The notes under the pieces were generated by a model, which saw only the letters and a program-made list of their open reading frames with translations, was not told where the DNA came from and searched no databases. This document shows positions 36,836-48,000 of a DNA stretch of 64,000 nucleotides, in pieces. The stretch is from the NCBI GenBank assembly GCA_016748015.1, contig JAAOMT010000436.1, forward strand, positions 754,033 through 818,032, in the 5' to 3' direction. Source of the stretch: Geosiphon pyriformis (lineage: Eukaryota > Glomeromycota > Glomeromycetes > Archaeosporales > Geosiphonaceae). Made by a program: the position numbers and the translations under genes. Positions within the stretch are counted from its first letter, which is position 1; every line of letters begins with the position of its first letter.

Positions 36836-37245
36836 ATGCCAGAATGTGCACATGATACAGATGCAGGGTTTAATCTAAGATATCCAGAAAAAGATCTCAT
36901 CAAATTGAAACTTCATTTGCGTATCTGTATTGATCTCAAAATAGTACTGGAAATTCTAACAACAACAATAGTACAATTAGCATCTAGAAGTAGCTTAGCT
37001 AAAAAGGAAATCAACATCAGAGAAGGAATAATTGACACAGGATATGTAGAAAATATCATTGCAATGCTACAAAATGATTCAGAAAAAACATATACCATAG
37101 ACCCAAATGAAAAAATAGCCCAGGCAATATTCTTATCTCTGGTGAAAGTAGCTTAGTTAGTGTTAGTGAGAAACAAGAAAAAATTAGGAATAACAGTAAG
37201 ATGGATATAAAGATTCGGATTCACAGATAAAATAAATGTACCAGT
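36836..37245 (+). pseudogene. dUTPase domain inside Ty3 pol
   Basis: A trimeric-type dUTPase, which hydrolyses dUTP to dUMP and keeps uracil out of newly made cDNA. All five family motifs are in order: DAGFN for AGYDL (about 36859), ASRSSLAKK (about 36978), GIIDTGY (about 37025-37045), KIAQAIF (about 37111-37131), and RFGFTD for the GFGSTG motif (about 37210-37228). Several substitutions are G-to-A (Asp to Asn in motif 1, Gly to Glu around motifs 2 and 3). A TAG at 37154 and a TAA near 37207 break it. It lies between protease and RT in the same pol region. Confidence 0.9.
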
Positions 37246-37249
37246 TAAT

Positions 37250-39055
37250 ATGACAGAGGAAAAAATTATTGACAAGAGAAAAATTATCTCTATTTGTCAA
37301 TTAATTTCTATTCTATCATATGACCAGTATATGTTAGTCATAAAAAGAGAAGTAAAGAATCAAGTTCAATTGTTTGAAGCAGAAGCTAACATATGTGAAT
37401 CAGGAAAAATTGGACTCACTAATCTTTACATATTAGCCAAAAGTCCCAAAAACATCAAAATTCCCATCTACAATACAACCAGAGATGTCATTGAAATACC
37501 AAAAAGAACCATCATTGGATATTTAACCACTGAAGTTAAGGATCAACAACCCAACTACATTCCAGATTTTTTACAGTTTTGTGAATATGTGGATATCACA
37601 TCACAAACCATTTATGGACAAAGTAAATGTTATCTGCTCCAACTGGAACAATTGGAACAGATAAATTTAAGAAACTTAGACCCACATCAATAGATACAAC
37701 TTAAGATATTACTCAACAATTTCAATAACATCTTTGCCAATGAAGATGAATTTGGCAGAATTAGCATAATTCAGCATCAGATCAAGACTAGAAATGCAAT
37801 GTCAATAAAACAAAGAGCATATAGAGTACCACCAGCCAGTCATGAGATTATTCATCAAAAAATTAACTGAATGCTTGACAACAGGCTAATTCAGCCATTA
37901 ATAAGCCCATGGTTATTACCAGTAGTACTAGTTTAGAAGAAAAATAGAAAGATCCGTTTTTGTGTGGATTATTGAAAACTGAATAGAGTAACTAAAGATG
38001 ATAGCTATTCAACTCCAAAGATCTAAGAACTATTCAATGCTTTTGGAGGAAATAAATGGTTCTTGACACTGGATTTAGATAGTGATTACTGGCAAGTAGC
38101 CATGAAACCAGAAGACAAAAAGAAAACAGCTTTTATAACTCGAGAAGGAAACTTTGAATTCGAAGTAATGTCATTTGGCTTGATAAATGCTCCAGCCACT
38201 TTCCAGTGACTTATGAAAATTGTTTATACTGGGCTACTATGGAAATCAGTCATTGTATACTTGAATGACACCAATGTGTTCTTAAAAACATTTGATGATC
38301 ATTTGCATCATCTCCAACAAGTGTTTGAAAGACTAAGAAGAGTCGGATTAAAGCTAAATGCAACCAAATGTTTCTTTGGAAAAACTGAACTCAAGTTTTT
38401 GGGACATATTGTGAGCAAAAACAGAATCAAAACAGATCCAGACAAAATTGAAATTGTCAAGAACTTTTTAGTACCAAATAATCTCACAGAATTAAGAACA
38501 TTCTTGGGATTTACTGGATACTACTGCTGCTTTATCAAGGACTTTTTCAAAATAGCTCAACCATTACACCAACTCCAAACAAAGAATGTGAAGTACAAAT
38601 GGACAGAAAACCAACAAGAAACTTTTGACATATTAAGAAAAAAGCTTATTCAAGCTTCAGTATTGATGTATTCAGATCACAACAAATCATTCATCATTAC
38701 TACTAATGCATCAAGCCAAGCATTGGGAGCAGTACTATTACAGAGAAAACCAGATGGAAGAGAGCATCCAGTAGCTTATGCCAGTAGAAGCTTAAGTCCA
38801 GCTGAAAAGAACTATGGAACTTTAGTACTGAAACACTTAGCTATTTATTGGGCTGTCATCAAATAGAAAGAATACTTGAGTCAGAAGTTTGACATATATA
38901 CTGATTACAAAGGATTGACTTCAATTCAGAAACAAGAATTTGGAAATGATTGCCATGCCAAATAGAAAATAGAACTGTTACCATTTAATTATACAGTACA
39001 TTATAAAAAGGGAAAAGACAATGGAAATGCCGACAGTTTGTCATGAATGAGACAA
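37250..39055 (+). pseudogene. Ty3 copy 2 reverse transcriptase and RNase H
   Basis: After a linker (37250-37690, clean frame) RT shows AYRVPPASHE (about 37818-37847), LTLDLDSDYWQVAM (about 38062-38105), PFGLINAPATF-like sequence (about 38170-38205) and the catalytic box VYLNDTN (38255-38275), with Asn for the first Asp of YLDD. The frame 38213-38866 covers the thumb region and RNase H. There ITTNASS (about 38694-38715) has Asn where the catalytic Asp is expected, and LKHLAIYWAV has Lys where Glu is expected. Both are G-to-A changes. The enzyme is dead. Copy 1 retains the RNase H Asp and Glu. Confidence 0.93.
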
Positions 39056-39289
39056 ATCTAAAAACATGTTAACCCAAAAATATAACAAAAAATGAATATA
39101 CAAAAATACCAACAACTCCAATATTATATAAATACCCAATTGTTCAAGAAGAAATTATCTCAAAAAGAACAAAACAAATAAAACAACAATTAAAATATTT
39201 TATCAGTCATCAAAATATACTGTACCAGAAAAACAGAAGAAATCCAGACCAGTCAACAAGAGTAATTACAGAACCAGAGAAAGAGACAA

Positions 39290-40363
39290 TATTGTTCAAT
39301 ATGCACTCAGAGCCAACAGCAGGACATTTTCATAAAGAAGCAATTATAAAAAAAACTAGAAAAAAGTATTATTAGCCATTAATGTATCCAGACATCATTC
39401 AGTATGTTCAAAATTGTGATGCTTGTTAGAGAAGAGGAGGAACAAAACTCAGTGAACCATTGAGACCAATCAAAGTGGAACAACCATTTAATCACATTGG
39501 AATTAACTTAGTCAGATCATTAACAATCACCAGTAGAGGCAACAAATATATTGCAGTAGCCATGGACTATTTCACTAAATGGCCAGAAGCAAAAGCCATT
39601 CAAAGAGCAGATGCAGAATTCATTGCCAAATTCATTCATCAAAATCTGATCTGTTAATATGGATGTCCAAAAAAATTATTATCTGATCAAGGAATTCATT
39701 TTGTGAATAGAACATTAGTAGAATTAAGCCAAAAATTTGGAATAAAAAGACCATTATCATCACCATATCATCCACAAACAAATGGATTAGTCGAAAGATT
39801 CAACAGAACACTGTGTGAAACAATAGCCAAAATCAGCCAAAAAAACCAGAACAAATAAGATTTAATTATACCATCAGTATTATTTGCATATCAAACAATA
39901 AAGCAAAACACTATACAAGCAACACTATTTGAATTAGTATATAGTAGAACAGCAACATTACCAGTTGAGATAAAAGTCAAAACATATCCAACAGAACCAA
40001 TAACAGAAGAAAATTTTCAAAGAATATTGTTAAGAAGAACATATGACTTAATGGAAACATTGGAAAACAAACCAAAAAAAGCAGCTGATAACATTTAAAA
40101 GTCACAAGAGAAACAAAAAGAAAGACATGATAACCAATTATCAGATAAACCAGTTGAATTCAAGATTGGAGACAAAGTACTTTTACATCATACTAAAGCA
40201 GAAAAACAATGGAATAGAAAATTTAACCCCAAATAAGACAGACCATTTTACATAGAAGAAATTCTTGGAAATGAAGCTTATAAATTAAGATGAGACAACA
40301 AAATCTTAGCCAAAGCAGCACATGGTAATTGATTGAAACCATATTACCATATAATATCATCAT
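39290..40363 (+). pseudogene. Ty3 copy 2 integrase
   Basis: HHCC zinc site: GHFHKEA (about 39322-39345) and CDAC (about 39418-39429). Core: AMDYFTKWPEA (39558-39590), LSDQGIHF (about 39680-39705) and NGLVERFN (about 39781-39805), so the D, D and E are present. The C-terminal part has KPVEFKIGDKVLLHH (about 40147-40192). Stops include TAA at 39655. The coding part ends near the 5' border of the nested element. Confidence 0.92.
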
Positions 40364-41778
40364 TATTACCAGAAGATTTTCACACCTTTCAATGCAAAAA
40401 TTACAACACATACAATGAAAATTAACATCAAAATCATGCGAAAAAGACTTACATTATTGCACTTAATTAACAAAATCAGCCAGCAATCTGAAAATAAATA
40501 ATCAGTAATCAATCCAATTACAACAAAGAAATATGGCACAATTCAACAATTTAACTAAGTTGGACACAAAAAAATCTTGGCAAATGAAAAAACACCAATG
40601 GAAATGAATGATTGATACATGTAATCAGATAACAACAGGTTTTGTTATGCTTCAAAATTCTTATACATCCTTATTAGAACAATTTAACATTTCAGATCTG
40701 TAATCAATAGTTAAAAGTAGTTACCAAGAAATGTAATCAATTGATCTACTTCTGATTATGTTGATCATAATTACAATTGATATCATTAATTTACAATCAA
40801 TGTTCTAGATTCAGCCATCTAAAATCTGATCATCTAAATTACTAGCTTTTGGATAAATAACAGGCTGAGTAAGCTCATCATGAATTGATTAATTAAATGT
40901 ATATAAATAATTAATGTATTTTAAATAGTTCTAATATAATATATAGATCTGATGTAATTTAGCTATATATACAGCCTCTTTGTCAGCTCAGAAAAGCATC
41001 AGTTCAATACTGAGCCAACTCTTTGCTATAGTTTTATAGTGAGCAATTAGTCTTTTTCTCTATCTCTCACTCTTTTTTTTTCTCTTTTTCTATGCTCTAA
41101 ATACTTGTCATCACAATTTCAAGTATGCTTTCCCATATTCCTTATCACTATTTGGAATTATGTTATTTAGAACTTCTTATTTACTTGCTAACAAAATCAT
41201 CAAGCTTTCTATTACTTCTGATCTTTCAAATTATGTGTTATCACCATTTCACATTAAGTCTTGTTTCACTGAACAAGTTGTTATAATATTAAAATAAGTA
41301 ATAAAGTATCATGTTGTTAGAGAGTGGTCTCAACAATAAAAAGTTTAAATCTATTTCAGTTATGTTTTGCTCTTACAATCTTTTATAATTCCTATAACTT
41401 CATTTTCAAAGCAGGCATTTGAATATCACACCCTTTTGACAACTAATTAAAAGAATTCTGGTTATGATTTTTTTAAGTAGTTTTGGTTTCTGCTTGTTGC
41501 TGGTTGCACTTCTAATACATATAAAGAGATATAACTTCTTTTTTCCCTTTTAAAATACCTAAGACTGGTTCTTGCCCAAAAACAAACAATAATAACAATA
41601 CTTTCTTTCACTTTTAATAACATTATTACGTACCCTTTTTTGCTTTCCCACTTACTGAAATAGTTCATACACCCATAATATGCTATAGTTCATAGCATAA
41701 TTATAATAATGTGTGTTCCAGGTGAAAGTTATTGTCGTTGCTAAGAAGTTATAAATTCGTAGCTTTCACTTGGTAACA
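40364..41778 (+). repeat. Left LTR of the compact element (1415 bp)
   Basis: Ends TTGGTAACA; the first bases TATTACCAG are a mutated form of TGTTACTGG. The TATA box TATATATA is at 40964-40971, followed by a likely transcript start region. Differences from the right LTR in the parts that I compared (40430-40530 and 40770-40870) are all transitions, while 40530-40765 is essentially identical. Confidence 0.9.
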
Positions 41779-41919
41779 TATGGTGCCTTTTGTTGTCAGT
41801 ATGGAAACAACTATGAACATTTTAATGATTTTTAGATATCTCAAAGAACTTCGATCTTCCCTAGAGAGAAAGAAAAATTTAACAATTTACAAGAGCTCAT
41901 TTTTCAAAGATAGAGAAAA
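41779..41919 (+). other. Interior of the compact element: primer site and polypurine tract
   Basis: Two bases after the left LTR comes TGGTGCCTTTTGTTGTC (41781-41797), a tRNA-primer-like site. The interior ends with GATAGAGAAAA (41909-41919), the purine run before the right LTR. A frame from 41780 through the interior into the LTR (80 codons) has no recognisable product. Confidence 0.75.
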
Positions 41920-43334
41920 TGTTACTGGAAGATTTTCACATCTTTCAATGCAAAAATTACAACATATACAATGGAAATTAACATCAAAATCATGCGAAAA
42001 AGGCCTATATCATTGCACTTAATCAACAAAATTAGCTGGCAATCTGAAAATAAATGATCAGCAATCAATTCAATTACAACAAAGAAATATGGCACAATTC
42101 AACAATTTAACTAAGTTGGACACAAAAAAATCTTGGCAAATGAAAAAACACCAATGGAAATGAATGATTGATACATGTAATCAGATAACAACAGGTTTTG
42201 TTATGCTTCAAAATTCTTATACATCCTTATTAGAACAATTTAACATTTCAGATCTGTAATCAATAGTTAAAAGTAGTTACCAAGAAATGTAATCAATTGA
42301 TCTACTTCTGATTATGTTGATCATAATTACAATTGGTATTATTGATTTACAATCAATGTTCTAGATTCAGTCATCTAAAATCTGATCATCTAAATTACTA
42401 GCTCTTAAATAAATAACAGGCCGAGTAAGCTCATCATGAATTGATTAATTAAATGTATATAAATAATTAATGTATTTTAAATAGTTCTAATATAATATGT
42501 AGATCTGATGTAATTTAGCTATATATACAGCCTCTTTGTCAGCTCAAAAAAGCATCATTTCAATACTGAGCTAACTCTTTGCTATAGTTTTATAATGAAC
42601 AGTTAGTCTTTTTCTCTATCTTCTACTCTTTTTTTTTCTCTTTTTCTATGCTCTAAATACTTGTTATCACAATCTCAAGTATGTCTTCCCATATTCCTTA
42701 TCACTATTTGGAATCATGTTATTTAGAACTTCTTATTTACTTGCTAACAAAATCATCAAGCTTTTTATTACTTCTGATCTTTTAAATTATGTGTTATTAC
42801 CATTTCACATTAAGTCTTGTTTCACTGAACAAGTTGTTATAATATTAAAATAAGTAATAAAGTATCATGTTGTTAGAGAGTGGTCTCAACAATAAAAAGT
42901 TTAAATCTATTTCAGTTATGTTTTGCTCTTACAATCTTTTATAATTCCTATAACTTCATTTTTAAAGCAGGCATTTGAATATCACACTCTTTTGACAACT
43001 AATTAAAAGAATTCTGGTTATGATTTTCTTAAGTAGTTTTGGTTTCTGCTTGTTGCTGGTTGCACTTCTGATACATATAAAGAGATGTAACTTCTTTTTT
43101 CCCTTTTAAAATACCTAAGACTGGTTCTTGCCCAAAAACAAACAATAATGACAATACTTTCTTTCACTTTTAATGACATTATCACGTACCCTTTTTTGCT
43201 CTCCCACTTACTGAAATAGTTCATATACCCATAATATGCTATAGTTCATAGCATAATCATAATAATGTGTGTTTTAGGTAAAAGTTATTGTCATTGCTAA
43301 GAAGTTACAAATCCATAGCTTTCACCCAGTAACA
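41920..43334 (+). repeat. Right LTR of the compact element (1415 bp)
   Basis: Perfect terminal inverted repeat TGTTACTGG/CCAGTAACA; same length as the left LTR. Short frames within it, such as 43224-43018 on the minus strand, recur in the left LTR (41668-41462) only because the two are copies. Confidence 0.92.
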
Positions 43335-43472
43335 CCATCTACCAGTAATATTTCACAATTAGGAGTACAGAGAATACTAATACAATCAGATAAGATTCCA
43401 TGAGATCTGGAACCAATTATTATTATTAGACTAAACATGTAAAATTGAACAATAAAAAGAGTATATAAAGAC

Positions 43473-44141
43473 ATGGTAAACATAATAGAAGACTCCAAAA
43501 AAATGGAAATTACCAACAACATTCACTCACTAGCACAACAACTCTTTCAATTGATTCAACAACAAGAAATGGAAATTACAATCAATCAACAAACCATCAA
43601 ATACACAAACACTAGAAAAAAACCACAGGATAAAATATGGAGGAAAACAGAAAACACTGTTGACAAAATAATGGCAAAAATGAAACTAGTAATAGAAACA
43701 CAACCCAAAGTCATCCAATATTAAGAGTTGAATATAGAAACATGGAATTGGTGAATACAACAATTTCCAAGAAACTTTTGTTACTTTTACTTGGGACAAC
43801 ATATGAACATTTAGAATCTATGCATAGATAAGACAAAATAATTATTTGACACAACAATACTACAACAACTGGAACAATTTGTGGAGAAAAACAATTTAAT
43901 CACACAAGCAAAAGCCATTTATTGGCTACATACTGGATTTTAAGATCAGCTAGAAATCTTGCTCAACATTGAAATGAACACTGTTACTGTCAACCAAATG
44001 GGAAAATTAACCAATGCCCAATTTAAAGAATTACAAAACAAGATAACACAAATAATTCTCAGAAAAGAAGTTCAAGAACTACTCAAAAATGGAGAATTAG
44101 AACTAAGAAATTTGGGAAATCTTGATGAAACTCAATATTAA
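43473..44141 (+). pseudogene. Ty3 copy 2 ORF3 (post-integrase ORF)
   Basis: A single frame of about 222 codons from the ATG at 43473 to the TAA before the 3' LTR, with several internal stops (first TAA at 43722). The N-terminal part is Gln-rich (LAQQLFQLIQQQ); the middle has TRKKPQDKIWRKTENTVDKI. The C-terminal half is clean from 43959 with VNQMGKLTNAQFKELQNKIT and an acidic/amphipathic end. It may be an alpha-helical protein. No membrane segment, zinc site or enzyme motif is seen. The matching region in copy 1 (3145-4799) shows it is a regular part of the element. Function unknown. Confidence 0.75.
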
Positions 44142-44155
44142 AAAGGAGAGAATAA
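44141..44155 (+). other. Polypurine tract before the 3' LTR of Ty3 copy 2
   Basis: AAAAGGAGAGAATAA immediately upstream of TGTTAC. It is the expected plus-strand primer. Confidence 0.75.
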
Positions 44156-45030
44156 TGTTACTCATAGAATATAAAAAGAATACTAGCATAAATTAGCCAA
44201 TCAAAAGTAAGCACAGTAAATGTGGAATTCCAGGATTCCTCTTAGAGAAATTGCAAGATTTTAGGAATTTTAGAATTCTCATACAAGAAATTGCAGGATT
44301 CCAGAATTCCAGGATTCCTCTTAAAGAAATTGCAGGATTCCAGAAATTCCAGGATTCCTGGTGTGAAGAATTGAGGAATTGAGAAATTTCAATTATGTAT
44401 ATATAGTAGTAGTGCTAAAAGTAGAAAAGACAAAATATTTTAGTTAAAGATCTCTCAGTTTAGATTTGATCTAAGCAACTTTCTATTCACAAATATTAAA
44501 TAAATAATTATCCACTATCTTAATCCACCCTTTACTATCAACACTTTATGTTAATAGTGATTGATACTTAAAAACACTGGAACAATAGCTCTTGATCACG
44601 ACTATTGATAGAATACTAACTTGTAATTGCTTTCACTTATTTCTTTATCTTTTTCTTTATTTTTATTTTCTTTCTTGTTGTGATCTTATTGTTGTGTACT
44701 AATTGATTAAAGATTAAAGCACTGAATTATTAACATCATGAATAGTCTGGTAAAAGACCCAGAAATAAGGATAAGAATATATATATTAATGGATAGCTTA
44801 CTAGAAGAACACAACTACCAGATTAAACCGACCACTATGCTGAAGACAGAAATTAAAAAAACAACTTACCAATCACATTGTCATCAAATCTTTGTCTATT
44901 ATACAAAAAACTCAACTCTAAAACTTTTAGATACAATTAATATACCAGTATTACTAGCATTATCAAGATATTGAGCACCAAGTTATGGATTTGTTATTTG
45001 ATTTGAGACCCTAAATAATCATCTATAACA
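44156..45030 (+). repeat. 3' LTR of Ty3 copy 2 (875 bp)
   Basis: TGTTACTC to TAACA. Degenerate GGATTCC-type repeats at 44220-44390, TATA box at 44398-44406. The frame 44738-44974 (78 codons, ends ALSRY) corresponds to the 61-codon frame in the 5' LTR. Most differences from the 5' LTR are transitions. Confidence 0.93.
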
Positions 45031-48000
45031 GCAGCAAAAAAAAAACATCTCATTATTATTCTTAATTCTGTCTGTTTTGGCCACAAACTTAGTATTAATT
45101 CAATATCTGCACAAATGTTCATGTTTTTTAACTTTACATAAAAGTAGATTATAAAAATTTTTTAAAAAAAAGGTAAAAAAACTTCTCTTTAATCCAATTT
45201 ATTATGTATTTTATAGCCATTTGAAAGCCCAAAGTTGGTTATTATTCTATTAATTTTACCCTCATGTATGCTGCCAAAAATTTTTACAAACTAATCATAT
45301 ATCTTAATTTATTATAAACTAGTCTTTAAGTAATATTATTTAACTAAATTAAATGTTTTGTGTATATTTTACAGGATTAACCAAAATTTTCTATTCTTTT
45401 AAAACATTTTTAATTACAAACTCAATAGCAAATACAAAAGACTAAGTTAAAATATTTTTTAATATTAAAAAACTATTATCATATAAAACATTAAACTTGT
45501 TATATACAGCTAAAATTTGATCAGAAAAAAATTTAAAAAGAATTTTTCTGATTGTTTCAATTAAAGCAATAAGTCAAGTGTTTATTAAAATTTTATTCTA
45601 ATTATATAACTTGGAAATTATTAAAATATAAGCTCTTTTCCATAGAACAGGAACATCACTAAAAGACAGACATATATTTAGCAATTCTAGAAGAAATTTT
45701 ATTATACTACTACTACTATATTTCTAAAGTTTATTGGAGATATTAAACAATTCAATAGTCTTATTATTAGGTAGATTATTAATTACCAAGAGTAATTCTT
45801 TCATACTGATCTTTTTTATTACTTTGAAAAAAGTATTGTTACTTATATAGTTTAATAGTACATATTGACAAGTTTAAAGATTAGGCATTACCAAAAACAC
45901 AGTCTACTTTTTTGTTCAATTTTTTATAATTTTGTCAACATTAAGCTTTACTTTTTCTGGTTCTAAAACCAATTTATTCTCTATTATTAAGTAGTCCAGA
46001 GCTACTTTGTAAAAAGACCAGTCTAGTACACTTTTTATTATGCTTTCTTTATTAAAACAAAAATTTTTCATGTACTTCTTAATTGGTTTCTTGATATATG
46101 TTTTTTTAGCCAATTTTAACTTATACAATTTGAATTTTTTGTATTTTTTATGGACAATTAACAAATATTTAAAAATATTTGTTAACATTAAACTATTTTG
46201 AACTATTTTCATGACTTTGAAAGCCTTATTACTATTTAAAATCGATCATTTTTTAGCAAAATAATTGAATTTAAGCATGTTATTAAAGTTCAACTTCTTA
46301 GCAATCTTAGCAATTAGCAATTCCAATCCAAAAAACTTAGAAAAATGTTTGTTTTTTAAACACTAAAACTTATTAAATTAATGTTTAGAAAATATTTTAT
46401 CAACAGATTCCACCATTATTTTACTTAATAACTCTTATATAATATTTAAATTTTTACAAGTTTTTGCTTCTAAAAACTCATTTGTTATTAACAAATATTT
46501 AACAAAAGAGTATTTCTTAAATTATATTTACTTGGTACTATTTGTATCTTTAATTTTGAACTTTTAGTAATCTTTATTAGCTTGCATATATAAACTATTT
46601 AACAAATATCTAATAAGCTACTTAGACCAACTATTATTGAAATCATTTTGTAATTAGTATCAAAAAATTCAGATATTGATTCAACTTTATAACTAGTAAC
46701 TGCAGAAAACAAGTCTTTATTCACAAAAATGTAATCAATAACTTTTTCAACACCCCTTAAATTGCTCTAAGTAGAGATTTTAATCAATAGATGTCTATCA
46801 AATAAGTTGACCAAACCCAAATCCAAACAGAACTTAAAACTTGTACTTTTTTGAATTTATTTTTGTTGAAATTCTTATTTAAAACCACAAAATTGCTGGA
46901 GTTAACTGTTTTAGCAATAAAAAAGTTGATTTTCAAAGTCTAAATGAACTTAACTTCAGCAAAAGCACCAGCATATAAACCCAAAACCATAACTGAAAGT
47001 TTGTTTTTAAAAAAAAGCTGCACTAAGATAACACAACCAGAAACTTTTTTTATTTTAGAAATATGTCAAGCCAAAAAACTGTTCATAATAATAGCCACTC
47101 TAGCATTAAAAAAAACTCTTATTCAAATCAGATGTAAAAACTTGTATTTCATTAAACTTATTTACAATTAATAATTTAATATTAGATCTTAATTTTGTTT
47201 TTGTAATAATAGAGATCATATTACTCAACTTTTTATGCCAATAAACAATATTTTTTGCTTAGCAAAAACATTGATGTCTTAGATATTACATATAACAAAT
47301 TTTCATACCAAATTAATTATTGAAATGAAAAAAACAACAAAAAACTTAAGCCAGAACACAATTAATTTAATCTTTTTAAAACTGAACTAATAGAGATCTT
47401 AAAAACAACCATTTTTAATTCTAAGCCACCAACTTTGGTGGTTAAAATCTTTAAACTACTTAAACTCAAATTTGATAACTTATTTTTTGCAACTGATAAA
47501 GATAAAAGAGATAATATTAATAAGCCATCCAAAATCATATCCAAATCCAAATCCAAATTCAAATTTAATAATATAGATACAACAAAAAAAAAAGATTGAA
47601 AAACAAATATTAAGAGCATCAAATTCATATTGCTTAATTTTTACACAATATCTAATACTTAATCAATCAAAAGTTCTAAGAAGTATTCCAAAGAAGCCAA
47701 GTGAACACCAATAAATAAATTATCTTAAACAACCAAAAGATTTTCTTTAACATATAATATATTAGAAAAAAAAAATTCAAAACCAAAGTAAGTATCATTA
47801 AAAGAAGTAGCAAGTAAAATTATCTGTGTCCAAAATTTGCCATTAAAGATAATAAAACAGAAAATAGAAACATATTTCTTAATGTACAATCTGGTTAACT
47901 GAAAATAATTTTTTCTGAAGCAATTTTTTTATGAATATTTTTGGAAGGCAAAATAGATGCACCTAATATATTACACTTCAAAACCAAATATTTAAAATGT

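Larger units (their letters stand above)
40364..43334 (+). mobile_element. Compact LTR element: two 1415-bp LTRs, 141-bp interior
   Basis: Inserted between integrase and ORF3 of Ty3 copy 2. Copy 1 shows the empty site at about 3000-3030. Each LTR is exactly 1415 bp (40364-41778 and 41920-43334). The right LTR has inverted ends TGTTACTGG/CCAGTAACA. The flanks TCAT (40360-40363) and CCAT (43335-43338) fit a 4-bp target duplication. The interior carries a primer site and a purine run but no gag or pol, so it must borrow enzymes. It is either a non-autonomous family, TRIM-like but with very long LTRs, or an internal-deletion derivative. Confidence 0.87.
31992..45030 (+). mobile_element. Ty3/gypsy retrotransposon, copy 2, both LTRs present
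   Basis: 13,039 bp including a 2971-bp nested element; without it and its 4-bp duplication, about 10.06 kb. The order is LTR, primer site, Gag, CCHC knuckle, protease, Cys-rich segment, dUTPase, RT, RNase H, integrase, ORF3, polypurine tract, LTR. The target duplication is GCAA/GCAG. Several frame changes and many stops show it is inactive, but it is less decayed than the LINE it interrupts. Confidence 0.95.

Noticed and set aside
41462-43224. Matching minus-strand frames of 68 codons in two places, suggesting a duplicated gene.
   Set aside because: They lie at the same position in the two LTRs of the compact element; similarity follows from the LTRs.
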